Assembly (NCBI GenBank): GCA_944474755.1
Contig: OX104111.1
Location: 99,800,805-99,864,804 of the forward strand
DNA from: Limnoperna fortunei
Taxonomy: Eukaryota; Mollusca; Bivalvia; Mytilida; Modiolidae
Length of the DNA stretch: 64,000 nucleotides
Direction of reading: 5' to 3'
Below the pieces are notes generated by a model. It was given only the letters and a program-made list of their open reading frames with translations, did no database searches and was not told the origin of the DNA. The first letter of the stretch is position 1, and each line of letters opens with the position of its first letter. This document shows positions 33,352 to 45,707 of this stretch, in pieces. A program made the translations under genes and the position numbers.

Positions 33352-35676
33352 CTGAAATAAGAGATTATTAAATTTAATTTTTAATTGTTTGGATACATGT
33401 CACTTGGCTTATGCAACAATCAAAGCACAAGACATAAATTTCTTTTATACTAAAAGTTACCATGTTTTTTTGCCTGACAAATGAAAACTGCTTAAAGTGT
33501 TAGGTCAAGTTTATATTCCTATTGTGGATTCAATCAATTTTATTTTGAAATCAACAATTATTTTTCACATTATCAGTTTTTGTAAATGTGGCAGAATTTT
33601 AATTTTGATAGGTAGATTTTCCATATAGGAATTTGATGGAAAAAACTTTTAAAATGATCCTACATAACTGGTAAAATAAATATGAAAGTTCATTAACATT
33701 TATACTAGAAATCATAATTATTAATGGCTACCTACTGTGGTTAATAACATGTACATGTGCTTGAAACAATTCCTATGTAATACCCACCCCCCTTCCCAAA
33801 GAAATCTGTATGAAAAATCTCATGCCAGGCAACAGTCTAATATGTAATGAACACAAATTACAGATACACAGATGTACCTAGAACATGACAGGTTCCCTTG
33901 CAGAACTGTTGATTCATAGATCGATAATGTAACAGTTACCTCAGTCGGAAAACAGAGATAGAATGTGATAAAGCTGGACCTGTGCAAGGACATGTATCAC
34001 ATATTAAAATTGTATGATAGTTGTGGTTTATCACTGCAAACAATTCTCAGTGTAAATAGGACAACAATAGGTACATTATCAAGCTCCATTGTTGAAAACA
34101 TGGTAATTTCCTAAAGGTTTGTCTCATTACATCCTGCCTTAATAAAAAACAAAGTTTCCATTCGGTGGGTTAAATTTTTTAGGTCATACCTGTACAAGTA
34201 GCTTAGTATTAAAAGATTTTAACTTTTTAAAGGTTTCTGCAGATGGTTAGGGGTTTCACCAGCTTATCCAGATCTTCCCCAATATAGAGTAGGCATTGCA
34301 AAAATGCAAGCACAAAAAATCTAGTTTTTTTTTAGTAGATTTTTGCACTAAATTCTTTGTATTAGTTTGGAACATGTTTCCATTAGTATTGAAGTTTTAT
34401 TTTTGACGTTACTTTGGAGCACCCTATCATTGCCTCTGAATTCCAATGGCCATGTGACGTCTTACTATGTAATGGTGACATCACCATTAACGTATGATAA
34501 TTAATTTTTAAAAACAACATTTCACAGATATGTACGAAATTTTAGTTGTTTTTTTTAAATAGAACATTTTTTTTATCAAATTTAATAAATTTACCATTAA
34601 AATTAATTTAAGTGCTCTTGTGACAGTTTTTTGACGATATCAACTACCGGACGAAAAAAAATCAGTATCAGCATTAAGCAGATTTTGATCATGTGACATA
34701 TAATTGACGTAGAGCTCACCGCTCTTAGCAGGAGGAAAAAGGTGTCCGCTGCGAGCTGTGTTCGCTATAAACACTACTGTATATGCAATGATATAGTTGA
34801 AAAACTGCTGGTGTTTAAACAAAATCAACAAATTCAACTTATTAAAAGGTGAAATTTCAAAAGTATGCCTTTCTAGATCATATTATAAAAACATTGTGTA
34901 TCACACAGTAAAAAAAATACATTAAATAAGTTCATTAATTGGTATCATAACTTTAAAGTTCACAAACAAGGTCAAGAAAAGTTACCTATTATCTTGTAGT
35001 CAACATTATACATGTATAAACAGACCTGACAGATGTAATAACAAGTATACTAAGATAACAATACATTTACTAAACAACTTACTTGTTTAATTTGACACTG
35101 TTTACAATCTTTCTGTTTCTGATATGTTTCACTCAACAATGAACATTCTAGACATTAAACCAATGTTTCCAGCTGGCTAACATTATAAATTCATTACTCT
35201 CAGAATCTGTTTGGTTGTAATTTAAGACTTTAAAATCATAGTGTTTGAATTCGAAGCTGAACATCTATTATCATTTAAAACAAATACAAATCAGATGGAT
35301 TTAACTATCCCACTACAGCCCACAAATGTCCACAATATGCTAACCTCATATTTGTTAGTGGGGATAATGTGTTTTAGTCTTGTGATGAAGGGATGAAATA
35401 GCATATCCTTTCTTGACAATGTACTAGTATGTATGTGAAAGCCAACAGTTCCAGAAACAGATTTTGACGCTATTAACTATCAACATTGTTAAATGGCTTT
35501 GAAGGCTAGAACAAGAGAACAAGAGTTTCTTACAACATCAATCAAAGTTTATAAATTTACAATACCATAAAGTGTCCATGTGGCGAAATGAAACAATTTC
35601 TGAGTTTCGACTACTTGTACATATAAGATGCAAAGAAAACACTAGTAAGAAATTTTCCCAATTATCTGCTGTATCA
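33352..35676. other. Intron, nothing recognised
   Basis: AT-rich; includes a locally more GC-rich patch near 34680-34770 (GAGCTCACCGCTC) with no recognised element. No supported gene. Confidence 0.45.
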
Positions 35677-35688
35677 CCAACTTTTTCT

Positions 35689-35911
35689 TGTGTTTTTGTT
35701 TGTATGATGTTTAACACCACATTCAGCAATTTTTAAATATATCACGGTATCCAGTTTTTATTTATTGGGAGAGGAGTAACCAGAAAAATCGACGGATTTC
35801 AGTCTGAAAACTGGCAATTCTTGTCAATTACAAACCCACAACCTGAGTGTTGACAGACCATGGGATTAATAGTAGATGAATTACTACCATAACCACTGGG
35901 CCACTGACACT
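35689..35911 (-). mobile_element. Old SINE copy with 12-bp target duplication
   Basis: Diverged member of the SINE family (GATGTTTAACACCACATTCA, CCAGTTTTTATTTATTGGG, CAATTCTTGTCAATTA). The direct repeat CCAACTTTTTCT is exact at 35677-35688 and 35912-35923. The body has deletions of several tens of bases. Confidence 0.85.
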
Positions 35912-35923
35912 CCAACTTTTTCT

Positions 35924-37939
35924 CCATGACAATTACTAACATGGACTGTTTTTTTAACAATGCAGGTTCGATCACCATGGTGGACACTGTCAGCTGTGTG
36001 ATAATTATGACTAGTTATATGGACATCTGTCTACATTACATTTGTGCCGATAAAATATGACACCCAAAGAATGTAAGTTTTAATTTTAATGCAAACCAAG
36101 TTTTTTTTTTTTTGTTCTTTTAGTGTCATTGAAGATGTTTGATAAAATTTTCTGATTGCAAAGAAGCAGTTGCATTTATTAGTAAAATGAATCATCATAA
36201 ATCTTCCTCATTTACAATAGTCTTGCATTACAATGGCCAACCATACTGTTACAAGTTTCTGTTAATTATGGTTTTCATAATAATTAAACAATTTCTGGTC
36301 ACTCATTCAGCATCAATTTCACATTACCTCGGAAATACATTAGACATTTGAAACTTACAGCAATTGTAAACATTTTGATTTCATGGTATCATGAAAGAAA
36401 ATTGACATTAGTAAAGCAATTTCATTAGATATTAGGTTTTCCATGAACTTTACACATGAAGTTGTCAGAGATCACAAGTTTCCGTTTAGCATGAACAATT
36501 TCTATCATATGATGTACAAGCCTATAATTACAAATCTATCTAATCGACTCTCTTCTTTCTTATGCTGAGTGTATCAATGGACCTGGTACTATTATCTTCT
36601 ATAAAACCATCATTTATAACAGATGACTTTGGAATAACTAATGAACACCTTTTCTGAAGTAAATTAATCACAAACAACATTTTCAATCTGTGTGATGTAT
36701 AACATAATATCAAGTCAATGTCCCATTAATCCTTTAAATGACAGGCTAATAACATGTCTACTTTCAATTTTCTCTGGTTTTGGATTTCTACTACTGATAA
36801 TCCCAAGAGTATTTATGGTAGCAAAAAGCAAAACCATTGATAGGCTTGCAAGGCCCAATTTGCACTGAAATTTTACTCTGCTTACAATGTAAATCGAACA
36901 CAAGTGACATTTAATCTCCATATAACATTAATAAAAGGGCAAGGATGCTTCCAGTAACTTCTGACCAAAGGCATGAAATAATATTAGCTGGATTAGCTGC
37001 CATTGTAGGTTGATTATTGATACAACTGTTAATGTTAATGATTTAGGTGGAAAATATTGTGTTTAGATTCCGCTACAGGGGTTACCAACCCTAATGGTAA
37101 TAATGCTGCAAAAGATACCATACATGAATGTGATGTCAGATACTATGTAGCTAACTAAAATGTAAACAAAGAGGGTCAAAGGTCAACAGTTTATAGTCTG
37201 TACTACAGGAATTACATGTAACACATTTGTAAATTTCAATGGCCATGACGATCTAATAAAATTCTTTCAATTTTTGCTATTGTCGCCGGGATACAAAATT
37301 TTGATACATATTAAGGAAATTCTACTTGAAGCACCAGAGAAATAACATACATTTAAATAAAGGAAAGAAACGTGACCAGCATCATACTTTCAAAATAATC
37401 GTACAATGTCAACATGAGGTTAACACTTCATTTTCACACCATATCCTGTCGAGAACATCTTAAAGTAAATTCTTACATCATCATGGCATGTTAAAAAAAT
37501 ACAAACATATAAAGACATTATGTACTAGTATGTACCAAAAACATATAGATACATTGATGGGACATAAACAAGGGGAAGATAACCAGTTCTGTTCCATGTG
37601 GAGGTTGTTCTGTCTTATCGTCATTAACTGAATTTATGTTTGGTTTATCCTATTTATACAGTTTAAGTGGCCCCTAAACAAAAGAACATCGTGACTACAT
37701 TCATTTGATTGTTAATAATAGTACAAGTTTCTTCATCAAATACATGTATTATCTAGACAGTGACATGTACATGAAAGTACTGTTACATACCCTATTTGAC
37801 CTGGTGCATTTAATATTTGTTTTTAATATTCATGAACACATTTTACTGATTTATAATCAGCCTACAGGAGCAACTCAGCATAACAGTCCATCTTAGAAAA
37901 CAATTTGTACCTTGACCCTGGACCTATAAAAATAATTTC
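35924..37939. other. Intron, nothing recognised
   Basis: AT-rich with one T run at 36104-36115. Several short open frames lack splice or motif support. Confidence 0.45.
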
Positions 37940-38289
37940 AAATTTGCACAACTCAAACCTACAAATGGGACTGTGCTGAAAATTCAACCTGATCTTCATT
38001 TCATAGAACTTAACAGCTGTGTAATGTTTTAAAAAAAATCTGCTGATGCATTTTTAAGTTAGCATATGGAAACCGCCAATTGTTGACCAAAAAAAACCTT
38101 TGCAAGTTGAATTGGCCCAAGTCGAAAACTACAAATTGGATTGTGCTGAAATCGAACTTGATCTTCATTTTATTGTATTTAATAGCTGTGCAAAGTTTAA
38201 ATAACATCTGTTGACACATTTTTAAGTTATCAACTGGAAACCACTGAGGCACAGACAAACAGACACTCATATCTATACAGAGGGTATCA
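37940..38289. repeat. Dispersed repeat with internal two-unit duplication
   Basis: Two diverged units of about 170 bp (CTACAAATGGGACTGTGCTG at 37961 and CTACAAATTGGATTGTGCTG at 38130), each with TTGATCTTCATTT-like and CTGTTGACACATTTTTAAGTT-like segments. It ends in CAGACAAACAGACACTCATA. Related to 29527-29695 and distantly to the GGACAGAC repeats at the window's left edge. Confidence 0.65.
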
Positions 38290-39022
38290 CATAATACCCG
38301 CCACTTTTGGTACAAAAAGGGGACATCTATAAAGTAAAAAAAATACAACTTAAGTCATCTATTGAAACAAACAATACAGAATAAAGCTACCAATAGATAT
38401 GTGAAACATACTATATTTCACAAAAAAATAACAATTAAATAAAATCCCAAAAAATAGAAGTTATCAGTTGCTGTATCTGACTGCAGATTAATTACCGGTA
38501 AGTAACGTCAGTACACAATAAAAAGTATAATATAGAAGTGTTGTGCAAATGAACTGGATTTTTCAAGTTCTATTAGGGACCGACCATTTAACTTGCAGGG
38601 GGGGGGGGGGGGGGGGGGGGGGGGCATGGTTTTTTCCTAAAAAAATATTTTGAAAAGGATTTTTGATGAAAAAAATATTTTGGAAGCAGAGGGTAAGAAA
38701 AAAAATATTCTGAGTAAGGATTTCTGCTATATCAAATAATGCTAATAATGAAAAAATATTCTGTCGCGACGTCTTCAAAAAATAAATATTTTTTCTGACC
38801 AAAACAAAAAACCAAGGCCCACCCCTTTCAAGTTAAATGGTCTGTCCCTTACAACATTTACAGGAGTTGTTGGCAGTACCAAATTGGAGATTTATTAAAT
38901 TGCACAGTTGAAGAAAAAAACGACAAATTTTCTGTGCAGTTGAAGGTTTTTTTCTTTTTGTGAGTAAATAGGGAGAGGGCAATAATTTAGGGCTGGGCGT
39001 TTATTGGATCAAATACGGTTAG
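38290..39022 (+). mobile_element. Internally deleted, inverted relative of the pogo element
   Basis: Sequence 38310-38960 is the reverse complement, with substitutions, of 32440-32790 in the full element. It is followed by the other terminus (GGGCGTTTATTGGATCAAAT near 38995-39018), matching the reverse complement of the left end at 30975. The transposase is absent, so this is a non-autonomous derivative. It is split by a separate MITE at 38576-38848. Confidence 0.75.
38576..38848. mobile_element. Harbinger-like MITE nested in the pogo derivative
   Basis: Ends GGGACCGACCATTTAACTTG and CAAGTTAAATGGTCTGTCCC form a near-perfect 20-bp TIR. The element is flanked by TTA on each side (38573-38575, 38849-38851), the target type of PIF/Harbinger. 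Comparison with the uninterrupted sequence at 32520-32535 shows a clean insertion. The interior has a G run of more than 20 near 38600 and repeated AAAAATATTTTG-type motifs. Its proline-rich antisense frame is an artefact of the G run. Confidence 0.85.
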
Positions 39023-39576
39023 AGTATATATTATCAGACCTCCACTGTCTGATGTCCATCTGTAACTCTAACGAGATCAGATGATGATTTTACAAGGCTA
39101 AATGTTTCGGATATTTGTATAAAAAACAAAAAAAACCAGAAATCAAGAAATTGGAACCTAACAAAAGAACACATTCTTTAGGACAACCAATACTTTAAAG
39201 CTAAATTTGCTAAAACATCCAGCTGTAGTAAGCAACAGCCTGTATTTATAAGACCATTATTTTTTAAATCCTCTGCCATGATTGATATAAACTCCTCTTG
39301 TATTTTAAAAGAACATGTGTTGTAAGAGACAGTTTTTCTGTAGTTTCTTAAAACAAACAATTGTCTAAAAATTGTGATAATCTAAATCTAATTTTTGAAC
39401 AGAATAAAAGCTCCAGTTGTCTTATGATCTACACTGGATAAAATGAATCAAAAGTCTTGTGAAAGTATTTTAATTCTGTCATTGCCATGGTGCATTCTGA
39501 AGAAAATCAACATAACTTACTGTTTGAAAACCACATCAATTTCAATTTAGCTGAATATAGTTACTGAACAATTTTA
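39023..39576. other. Intron, nothing recognised
   Basis: No element ends or coding exon with matching splice sites seen. Confidence 0.45.
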
Positions 39577-39965
39577 TGCCAGGCATGACAAATCACCAGT
39601 TTCTGGCAAGCTTTTAACAAGTTGCTACAGGCATGACAAATCACCAGTTTCTGGCAAGCTTTTAACAAGTTGCTACAGGCATGACAAATCACCAGTTTCT
39701 GGCAAGCTTTTAACAAGTTGCTACAGGCATGACAAATCACCAGTTTCTGGCAAGCTTTTAACAAGTTGCTACAGGCATGACAAATCACCAGTTTCTGGCA
39801 AGCTTTTAACAAGTTGCTACAGGCATGACAAATCACCAGTTTCTGGCAAGCTTTTAACAAGTTGCTACAGGCATGACAAATCACCAGTTTCTGGCAAGCT
39901 TTTAACAAGTTGCTACAGGCATGACAAATCACCAGTTTCTGGCAAGCTTTTAACAAGTTGTTACA
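39577..39965 (-). repeat. 48-bp minisatellite, eight near-identical copies
   Basis: Unit AGGCATGACAAATCACCAG, TTTCTGGCAAGCTTTTAACA, AGTTGCTAC. Because 48 is divisible by three, the minus strand stays open as eight repeats of NLLKACQKLVICHACS. The units are identical or nearly so, which means recent expansion. No flanking splice pair in the gene's frame was found, so I treat it as a non-coding intronic array. Confidence 0.9.
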
Positions 39966-40494
39966 ATGTACTGATTTGCTATAATAATACAAGTACAGAG
40001 TACAGTGATACCTGTCCATTTAACAATAAGCTGATCAGTATGTACAAAAATTATCAACTGTTTGTTTACCTTGACCCACTGTACTTAAAAACTAATATTT
40101 TCCAAAAATCATTTTAATGGTAAACCCTTGAACTCAAGACCAGAAAAAAAGTTCATAGGGAGTATTAGTATGCAAATTGTAAGAAACTTGATCCTCTGTA
40201 GACAGTTTATGAGAAACTTGATAATAATTGTCTAATTATATTTTCAATTAAAACCCAAGTAGGCATAGGATAGCACAGAGACAGCAGACAGAGTGGACAA
40301 AGAAAATTATACTACCTAGACAAATGACAGGAAATACCACCCTATTATTCTACATAAACAATTACCAGGCATGGTGACCTTACTAACCTGAAGGTCAAAG
40401 ATTTAAAATAAAGGAAGTACTTTATTCACCTCATCAATTTCAATATGATTAGACATTGTGTGTATAATTGACAATTCTTAGTCATAGCACTATA
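39966..40494. other. Intron, nothing recognised
   Basis: Unique AT-rich sequence between the 48-bp and the 72-76-bp arrays. Confidence 0.45.
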
Positions 40495-42690
40495 TTAAGA
40501 TGTGCATTGATATTTCATCACTGAACTAGAAAATTCTGCACACAAAAAAGAGTATAGCCATTTATATAATATATATTGTAACTGGACAGGATTTCTACAT
40601 AAACAGATAAATGTAGGGTCACAGTCCATAGGATTCAGAGCAATATGTATTTTACTAGTAACTGGACTGGACCTATACATAAACAGATACATGTACGTAG
40701 AGTCCCAGTCCATATAGGATTCAGAACAATAGGTATTCTAACTGGACTGAATCTATATATAAACAGATAAATGTAGAGTCCCAGTCCATATAGGATTCAG
40801 AACAATAGGTATTCTAACTGGACTGGATCTATACATAAACAGATACATGTCGAGTCCCAGTCCATATAGGATTCAGAACAATAGGTATTCTAACTGGACT
40901 GGATCTATACATAAACAGATAAATTTAGAGTCCCAGTCCATATAGGATTCAGAACAATAGGTATTCTAACTGGACTAGATCTATACATAAACAGATAAAT
41001 GAAAGGTCCCAGTCCATAGGATTCAGAACAATAGGTATTCTAACTGGACTGGATCTATACATAAACAGATACATGTAGGGTCCCAGTTTATAGGATTCAG
41101 AACAATAGGTATTCTAACTGGACTGGATCTATACATAAACAGATACATGTAGAGTCCCAGTCCATATAGGATTCAGAACAATAGGTATTCTAACTGGACT
41201 GGACCTATACATAAGCAGATACATGTAGAGTCCCAATCCATATAGGATTCAGAACAATAGGTATTCTAACTGGACTGGATCTTTACATAAACAGATACAT
41301 GTAGAGTCCCAGTCCATATATGATTCAGAACAATAGGTATTCTTACTGGACTGGACCTATACATAAACAGAAACATGTAGAGTCCCAGTCCATATAGGAT
41401 TCAGAACAATAGGTATTCTAACTGGACTGGATCTATACATAAACAGATTAATGAAAGGTCCCAGTCCATAAGATTCAGAACAATAGGTATTCTACTAGTA
41501 ACTGGACTGGACCTATACATAAACAGATACATGTAGAGTCCCAGTCCATATAGGATTCAGAACAATAGGTATTCTAACTGGACTGGATCTATACATAAAC
41601 AGATACATATAGGGTCCCAGTTTATAGGATTCAGAGCAATAGGTATTCTACTGGACTGGATCTATACATAAACAGATACATGTAGGGTCCCAGTCCATAG
41701 GATTCAGAGCAATAGGTATTCTACTGGACTGGATCTATACATAAACAGATACATGTAGGGTCCCAGTCCATAGGATTCAGAGCAATAGGTATTCTACTGG
41801 ACTGGATCTATACATAAACAGGTACATGTAGGGTCCCAGTCCATAGGATTCAGAGCAATAGGTATTCTACTGGACTGGATCTATACATAAACAGATACAT
41901 GTAGGGTCACAGTCCATAGGATTCAGAACAATAGGTATTCTTACTGGACTGGATCTATACATAAACAGATACATGAAGGGTCCCAGTCCATAAGATTCAG
42001 AACAATAGGTATTCTTACTGGACTGGATCTATACATAAACAGATACATGAAGGGTCCCAGTCCATAAGATTCAGAGCAATAGGTATTCTACTGGACTGGA
42101 TCTATACATAAACAGATACATGTAGGGTCCCAGTTTATAGGAATCAGAGCAATACTAGTAGGTATTCTACTGGACTGGATCTATACATAAACAGATACAT
42201 GTAGGGTCCCAGTCCATAGGATTCAGAACAATAGGTATTCTACTGGACTGGATCTATACATAAACAGATACATGTAGGGTCCCAGTCCATAGGATTCAGA
42301 GCAATAGGTATTATAACTGGACTGGACCTATACATAAACAGATACATGTAGAGTCCCAGTCCATATAGGATTCAGAACAATAGGTATTCTACTAGTAAAT
42401 GGACTAGACCTATACATAAACAGATACATGTAGGGTCCCAGTCCATAGGATTCAGAACAATAGGTACATGGTTTTCTTACTGGACTGGATCTATACATAA
42501 ACAGACACAAGTAGGGTCCAGGTCCATTGGTTCAGAGCAATAGGTATTCTAACTGGACTGGATATATAAATAAACAGATACATGTAGGGTCCCAGTCCAT
42601 AGGATTCAGAGCAATAGGTATTTTAACTGGACTGGATCTATACATAAACAGATACATGTAGGGTCCCAGTCCATAGGATTTTGAACAATG
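40495..42690. repeat. 72-76-bp minisatellite, about 28 copies
   Basis: The unit carries AGGATTCAGAACAATAGGTA, TTCTAACTGGACTGG, ATCTATACATAAACAGATAC and ATGTAGGGTCCCAGTCCAT. Length varies by gain or loss of TAAC and TA near the ends. Left units favour GAGTCCCAGTCCATATAGG, right units GGGTCCCAGTCCATAGG, so two subfamilies meet near 41600. Non-coding; in the intron between exon 45707-45647 and exon 33351-33190. Confidence 0.95.
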
Positions 42691-43041
42691 ATTTTCATCT
42701 TTAATGTTTCACTAGAGCATGACCATGAATAGGCATACCAAGAAAATCATCCAGTTGACTTACTCACAATAGCTGTCACAAATGAGTAACATAACTCTGT
42801 CAATTTTTTTTAGAATTAAACATTCTTGTATCATATTTGTATCTGGTTTCTCTTTAATCAAGCTGTCCTCTTATTGAGCAAAAACTATCCTATTCTTTGG
42901 AATGCAGCCAAACTGTTTTAGAATGATCATCTATTGACTTAAAACAAAAACATTAAAAGTATCAATTGGATAAAAAAAATATTTTATCCATTTAATGAAG
43001 ACACATACCGGGTATGAAAAAAGTGACTGTAAACCTTAGCA
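42691..43041. other. Intron, nothing recognised
   Basis: Short unique AT-rich spacer between the array and the foldback element. Confidence 0.45.
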
Positions 43042-43054
43042 CCTCCATAAATGG

Positions 43055-43601
43055 CACCATGTATTTTACAGAGTGGAGTATTGGAGTGGAGTCATAGAGT
43101 GGAGTCTGGATAGAAATTTGTAGTCCGAGTGGATTTTGGAGTTAAAATTTAAATAAAATCTCAGCCTATAACACATTAATCTTGAACAGTCTTACACCTA
43201 AATTATATCTTTGTTCTATTATTTTCTAATTGAATATAAGTTTCCACAAAAATACCAAGTTTAAGACAATGTGACAGTCCAATGACATAGAGCATCTGCA
43301 ATGATTATTATTTACATGTCATCATGATGATGCTACAGTCATCTCCTATTTGTCACCAGCAAAAATTAGAATTGAATTCCCAGTTTAATTGTGTAAACAA
43401 TGATATTGATAACTCCATCATTTTGATTTGGATTAAGATTTTCCAAAGATCAGGGTAATAAACTAGTATCATGAAATTTTAATAAAACTTTTAATTGATT
43501 TTTAAACATTTTTATCACTCCAAATCTTCACTCCAAATTTCTCTCCAGACTACACTCTATGACTCCATACCAAGACACCATTCTGTAAAATACATATGAT
43601 G
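43055..43601. mobile_element. Foldback element with long TIRs and 13-bp flanking repeats
   Basis: Left arm: CACCATGTATTTTACAGAGTGG, then GGAGTCATAGAGTGGAGTCTGG and GAAATTTG. The right arm is its inverted counterpart, ending CCATTCTGTAAAATACATATGATG. Arms are about 90 bp. The direct repeat CCTCCATAAATGG is exact at 43042-43054 and 43602-43614. The interior is AT-rich and non-coding. A duplication this long is unusual for a cut-and-paste element. Confidence 0.8.
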
Positions 43602-43614
43602 CCTCCATAAATGG

Positions 43615-44629
43615 GTTATAAATTCAAATCCTGTGCAAAGAGGGTTTAAGATGATGTACAGTGGATCTCTGTAAAACAACTCTTATTATACACAGAAAAT
43701 TGGTTGGAAATCAAATATCTGAATTAACTGTTGCTACAAATTATTTACTTTACATGAAATGCTTACTTTGATTCTTAAACAATTCAGGTCTTGTTTCCAC
43801 ATGTTGGAAGAGTTCTGGCATATATCACAGAAAAACATTTTTTTTTATAATTTGATATAAATGTTCCACACTACCTCATATTTTTAGACACAATGTATGT
43901 ATTGTTTTAATGTGTTTTTGAAGCATACATAAAAAAAATGATATAGTCCAAGTAAATGTCAAAAATGTGTAGGACAACAATCTGTCCCCATCAATTATCA
44001 CCGTACATACGTCAATAAACCATTCAACAAACATGTTCTTACATTTTAATTATAAAATATATATAAAAGACTGATAAGACAAATATGAGCTTATTTTATA
44101 CATGTATTCACTTTAATAATCACTTTTCCAGAAGAGCTCAAGACATGGTGACAAGCATCATTTGATATGATCATGTGCAACAGGTGCCATTAACCAAACA
44201 GATTATTACATCATTCTGCATAAATTATTAATGTTTGACAATATCCAGATCAACAAGAGAAGAATTGATAATATTTTTGCAATAAAAATTTGAGCCATGT
44301 GTAAAATGAAAAGAGAAACACTATTACATCATTCCAATTATGACAGGTTTACAATTTAAATATGTATAGCATCGCCATTATTTTTTATTGTGTTGTTGTT
44401 TTGATAGCTTAATACAGAAAATAAATGTATAATTTTATTTTTTGAGATTTATGGGGCCATAACTCATTAAATGACACCAAACAATTTGATATATCTAAGG
44501 GCCATAACCCTGTAACAGTTATCATAAGAAGACTTTTCAGGGACATTACTACACCATTTTTACAACAGATATTTTTACCCACTAAATAGTTGATTTTTAT
44601 AAACCTTGTGAGACAAATCATACCATTCT
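43615..44629. other. Intron, nothing recognised
   Basis: AT-rich; no supported feature. Confidence 0.45.
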
Positions 44630-45060
44630 CTGTCAGTTTCCATTGTAATAATTCTCTGTCAGTTTCCATTGTAATAATTCTCTGTCAGTTTCCATTGTAA
44701 TAATTCTGTTTGTTTGTTTGTTTGTTTGATGGAGTTTAACGCCAATTTCAGCAATTTTTCAGCTATATCATGGCGTCCAGTTTTTATTGGGGGAGGAAGC
44801 CGGAGTACCCGGAGAAAACCCCCGACCTGCGGTAGGAAAACTGGCAATCCTTGTCAATTAAGAATGGAGTCGAGTACACCCTGCCTGCAGTGAGAATCGA
44901 ACCCGCAATCTCAGTGTTGACAGACCACGTGATCAATAGTAGACGAACTACCTTGACCACTCGGCCACCGAGGCCCCGTAATAATTCTGTATCAGTTTGC
45001 CAATGTAATAATACTCTTGTCAGTTTCCCAATCTAATAATTCTCTGTCAGTTTCCCCCAC
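44630..45060. repeat. 26-bp minisatellite split by a SINE
   Basis: Units of GTAATAATTCTCTGTCAGTTTCCATT occur at 44630-44708 (about three) and, more diverged, at 44978-45060 (about three). The SINE 44709-44977 separates them. Confidence 0.85.
44709..44977 (-). mobile_element. Well-preserved tRNA-headed SINE, 269 bp
   Basis: Best copy of the family here. Minus-strand order: head with TGGCCGAGTGG (A-box-like) and GGTTCGATTCTC (B-box-like), body with GACAAGGATTGCCAGTTTTC, CCGCAGGTCGGGGG and CCTCCCCCAATAAAAACTGG, conserved tail GGCGTTAAACTCC, and terminal CAAA repeats. The flanks are GTAATAATTCTG on both sides (44697-44708, 44978-44989), which may be target duplication or simply the host minisatellite unit. 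Confidence 0.92.
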
Positions 45061-45646
45061 CCAATTTAGTAACATAAAATGGCTATTAGCAATCTGTTGC
45101 ATTACAAATCTTTAAATTATGACCAATATTTTACTAATCCTTTGAATCATAGAAAATATAAGGAAATCCCTAATTTTATTTGTATTTTTCAGATATATCA
45201 CATATAGGTACCATGTTATGTTTGACACATATTATATCAATCATTTTTATAGACCTATACTTTATTTCTTTTCACTCAATTTACAAATCAATTAGAACAT
45301 GGATTCTGAAAAAAAAAAATTTTTAGTAACATATAGAACTGGCAAATCAATAAATCTTGTTTATATTGACATTGAATAAGGTTTTGGGGTTTATACACAA
45401 AATTCTCTAAAAAAAAATGTGTTCAGACCATACTTTAAATGTTGTCTAATGTGTATTTCTTCTCAGGAAACATTTGAATATTAAAAGGGAGAACAAATAT
45501 GACATGCCATAAATGAATAACAATTACATCCACCTATAATGAATATAATGTTTACAAATGATTAAATTATTTCGTATCAGATGGAAAGTGGCCAAACTTT
45601 GGTTTGTTGAAATGTACTAGAAATTCTGAATTAACAACAAAAATAC
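45061..45646. other. Intron, nothing recognised
   Basis: AT-rich intron sequence immediately downstream (minus strand) of the proximal first exon. Confidence 0.45.
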
Positions 45647-45707
45647 CTTTTTCTTTTTCTTCTTCTTTCTCTTTTGACTTAGATTTCCTTTTTCTCCTAA
45701 ATCTCAT
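45647..45707 (-). CDS. Phactr: PHACTR proximal alternative first coding exon
   Basis: Seen: minus-strand ATG at 45707, preceded in frame by a TAA stop seven codons upstream, encodes MRFRRKRKSKSKEKEEEKEK, then one G before GTATTT. Exit phase is 1, as required for exon 33351-33190 (G plus AG gives Glu). No acceptor was recognised just before the ATG, so it is proposed as the 5' exon of an isoform with a very basic N-terminus, likely from an internal promoter. The donor AAAAAG then GTATTT is moderate. No homologous peptide is recognised; the assignment rests on frame, phase and location, and it could be a chance Lys/Glu-rich frame. Confidence 0.55.

Noticed and set aside
38563..38802. 79-codon frame with a poly-proline run
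   Set aside because: It lies inside the Harbinger-like MITE and the prolines come from the G run.
39561..40019. 152-codon minus-strand open frame
   Set aside because: It is open only because the period of 48 is a multiple of three; no PHACTR relation and no suitable splice sites.
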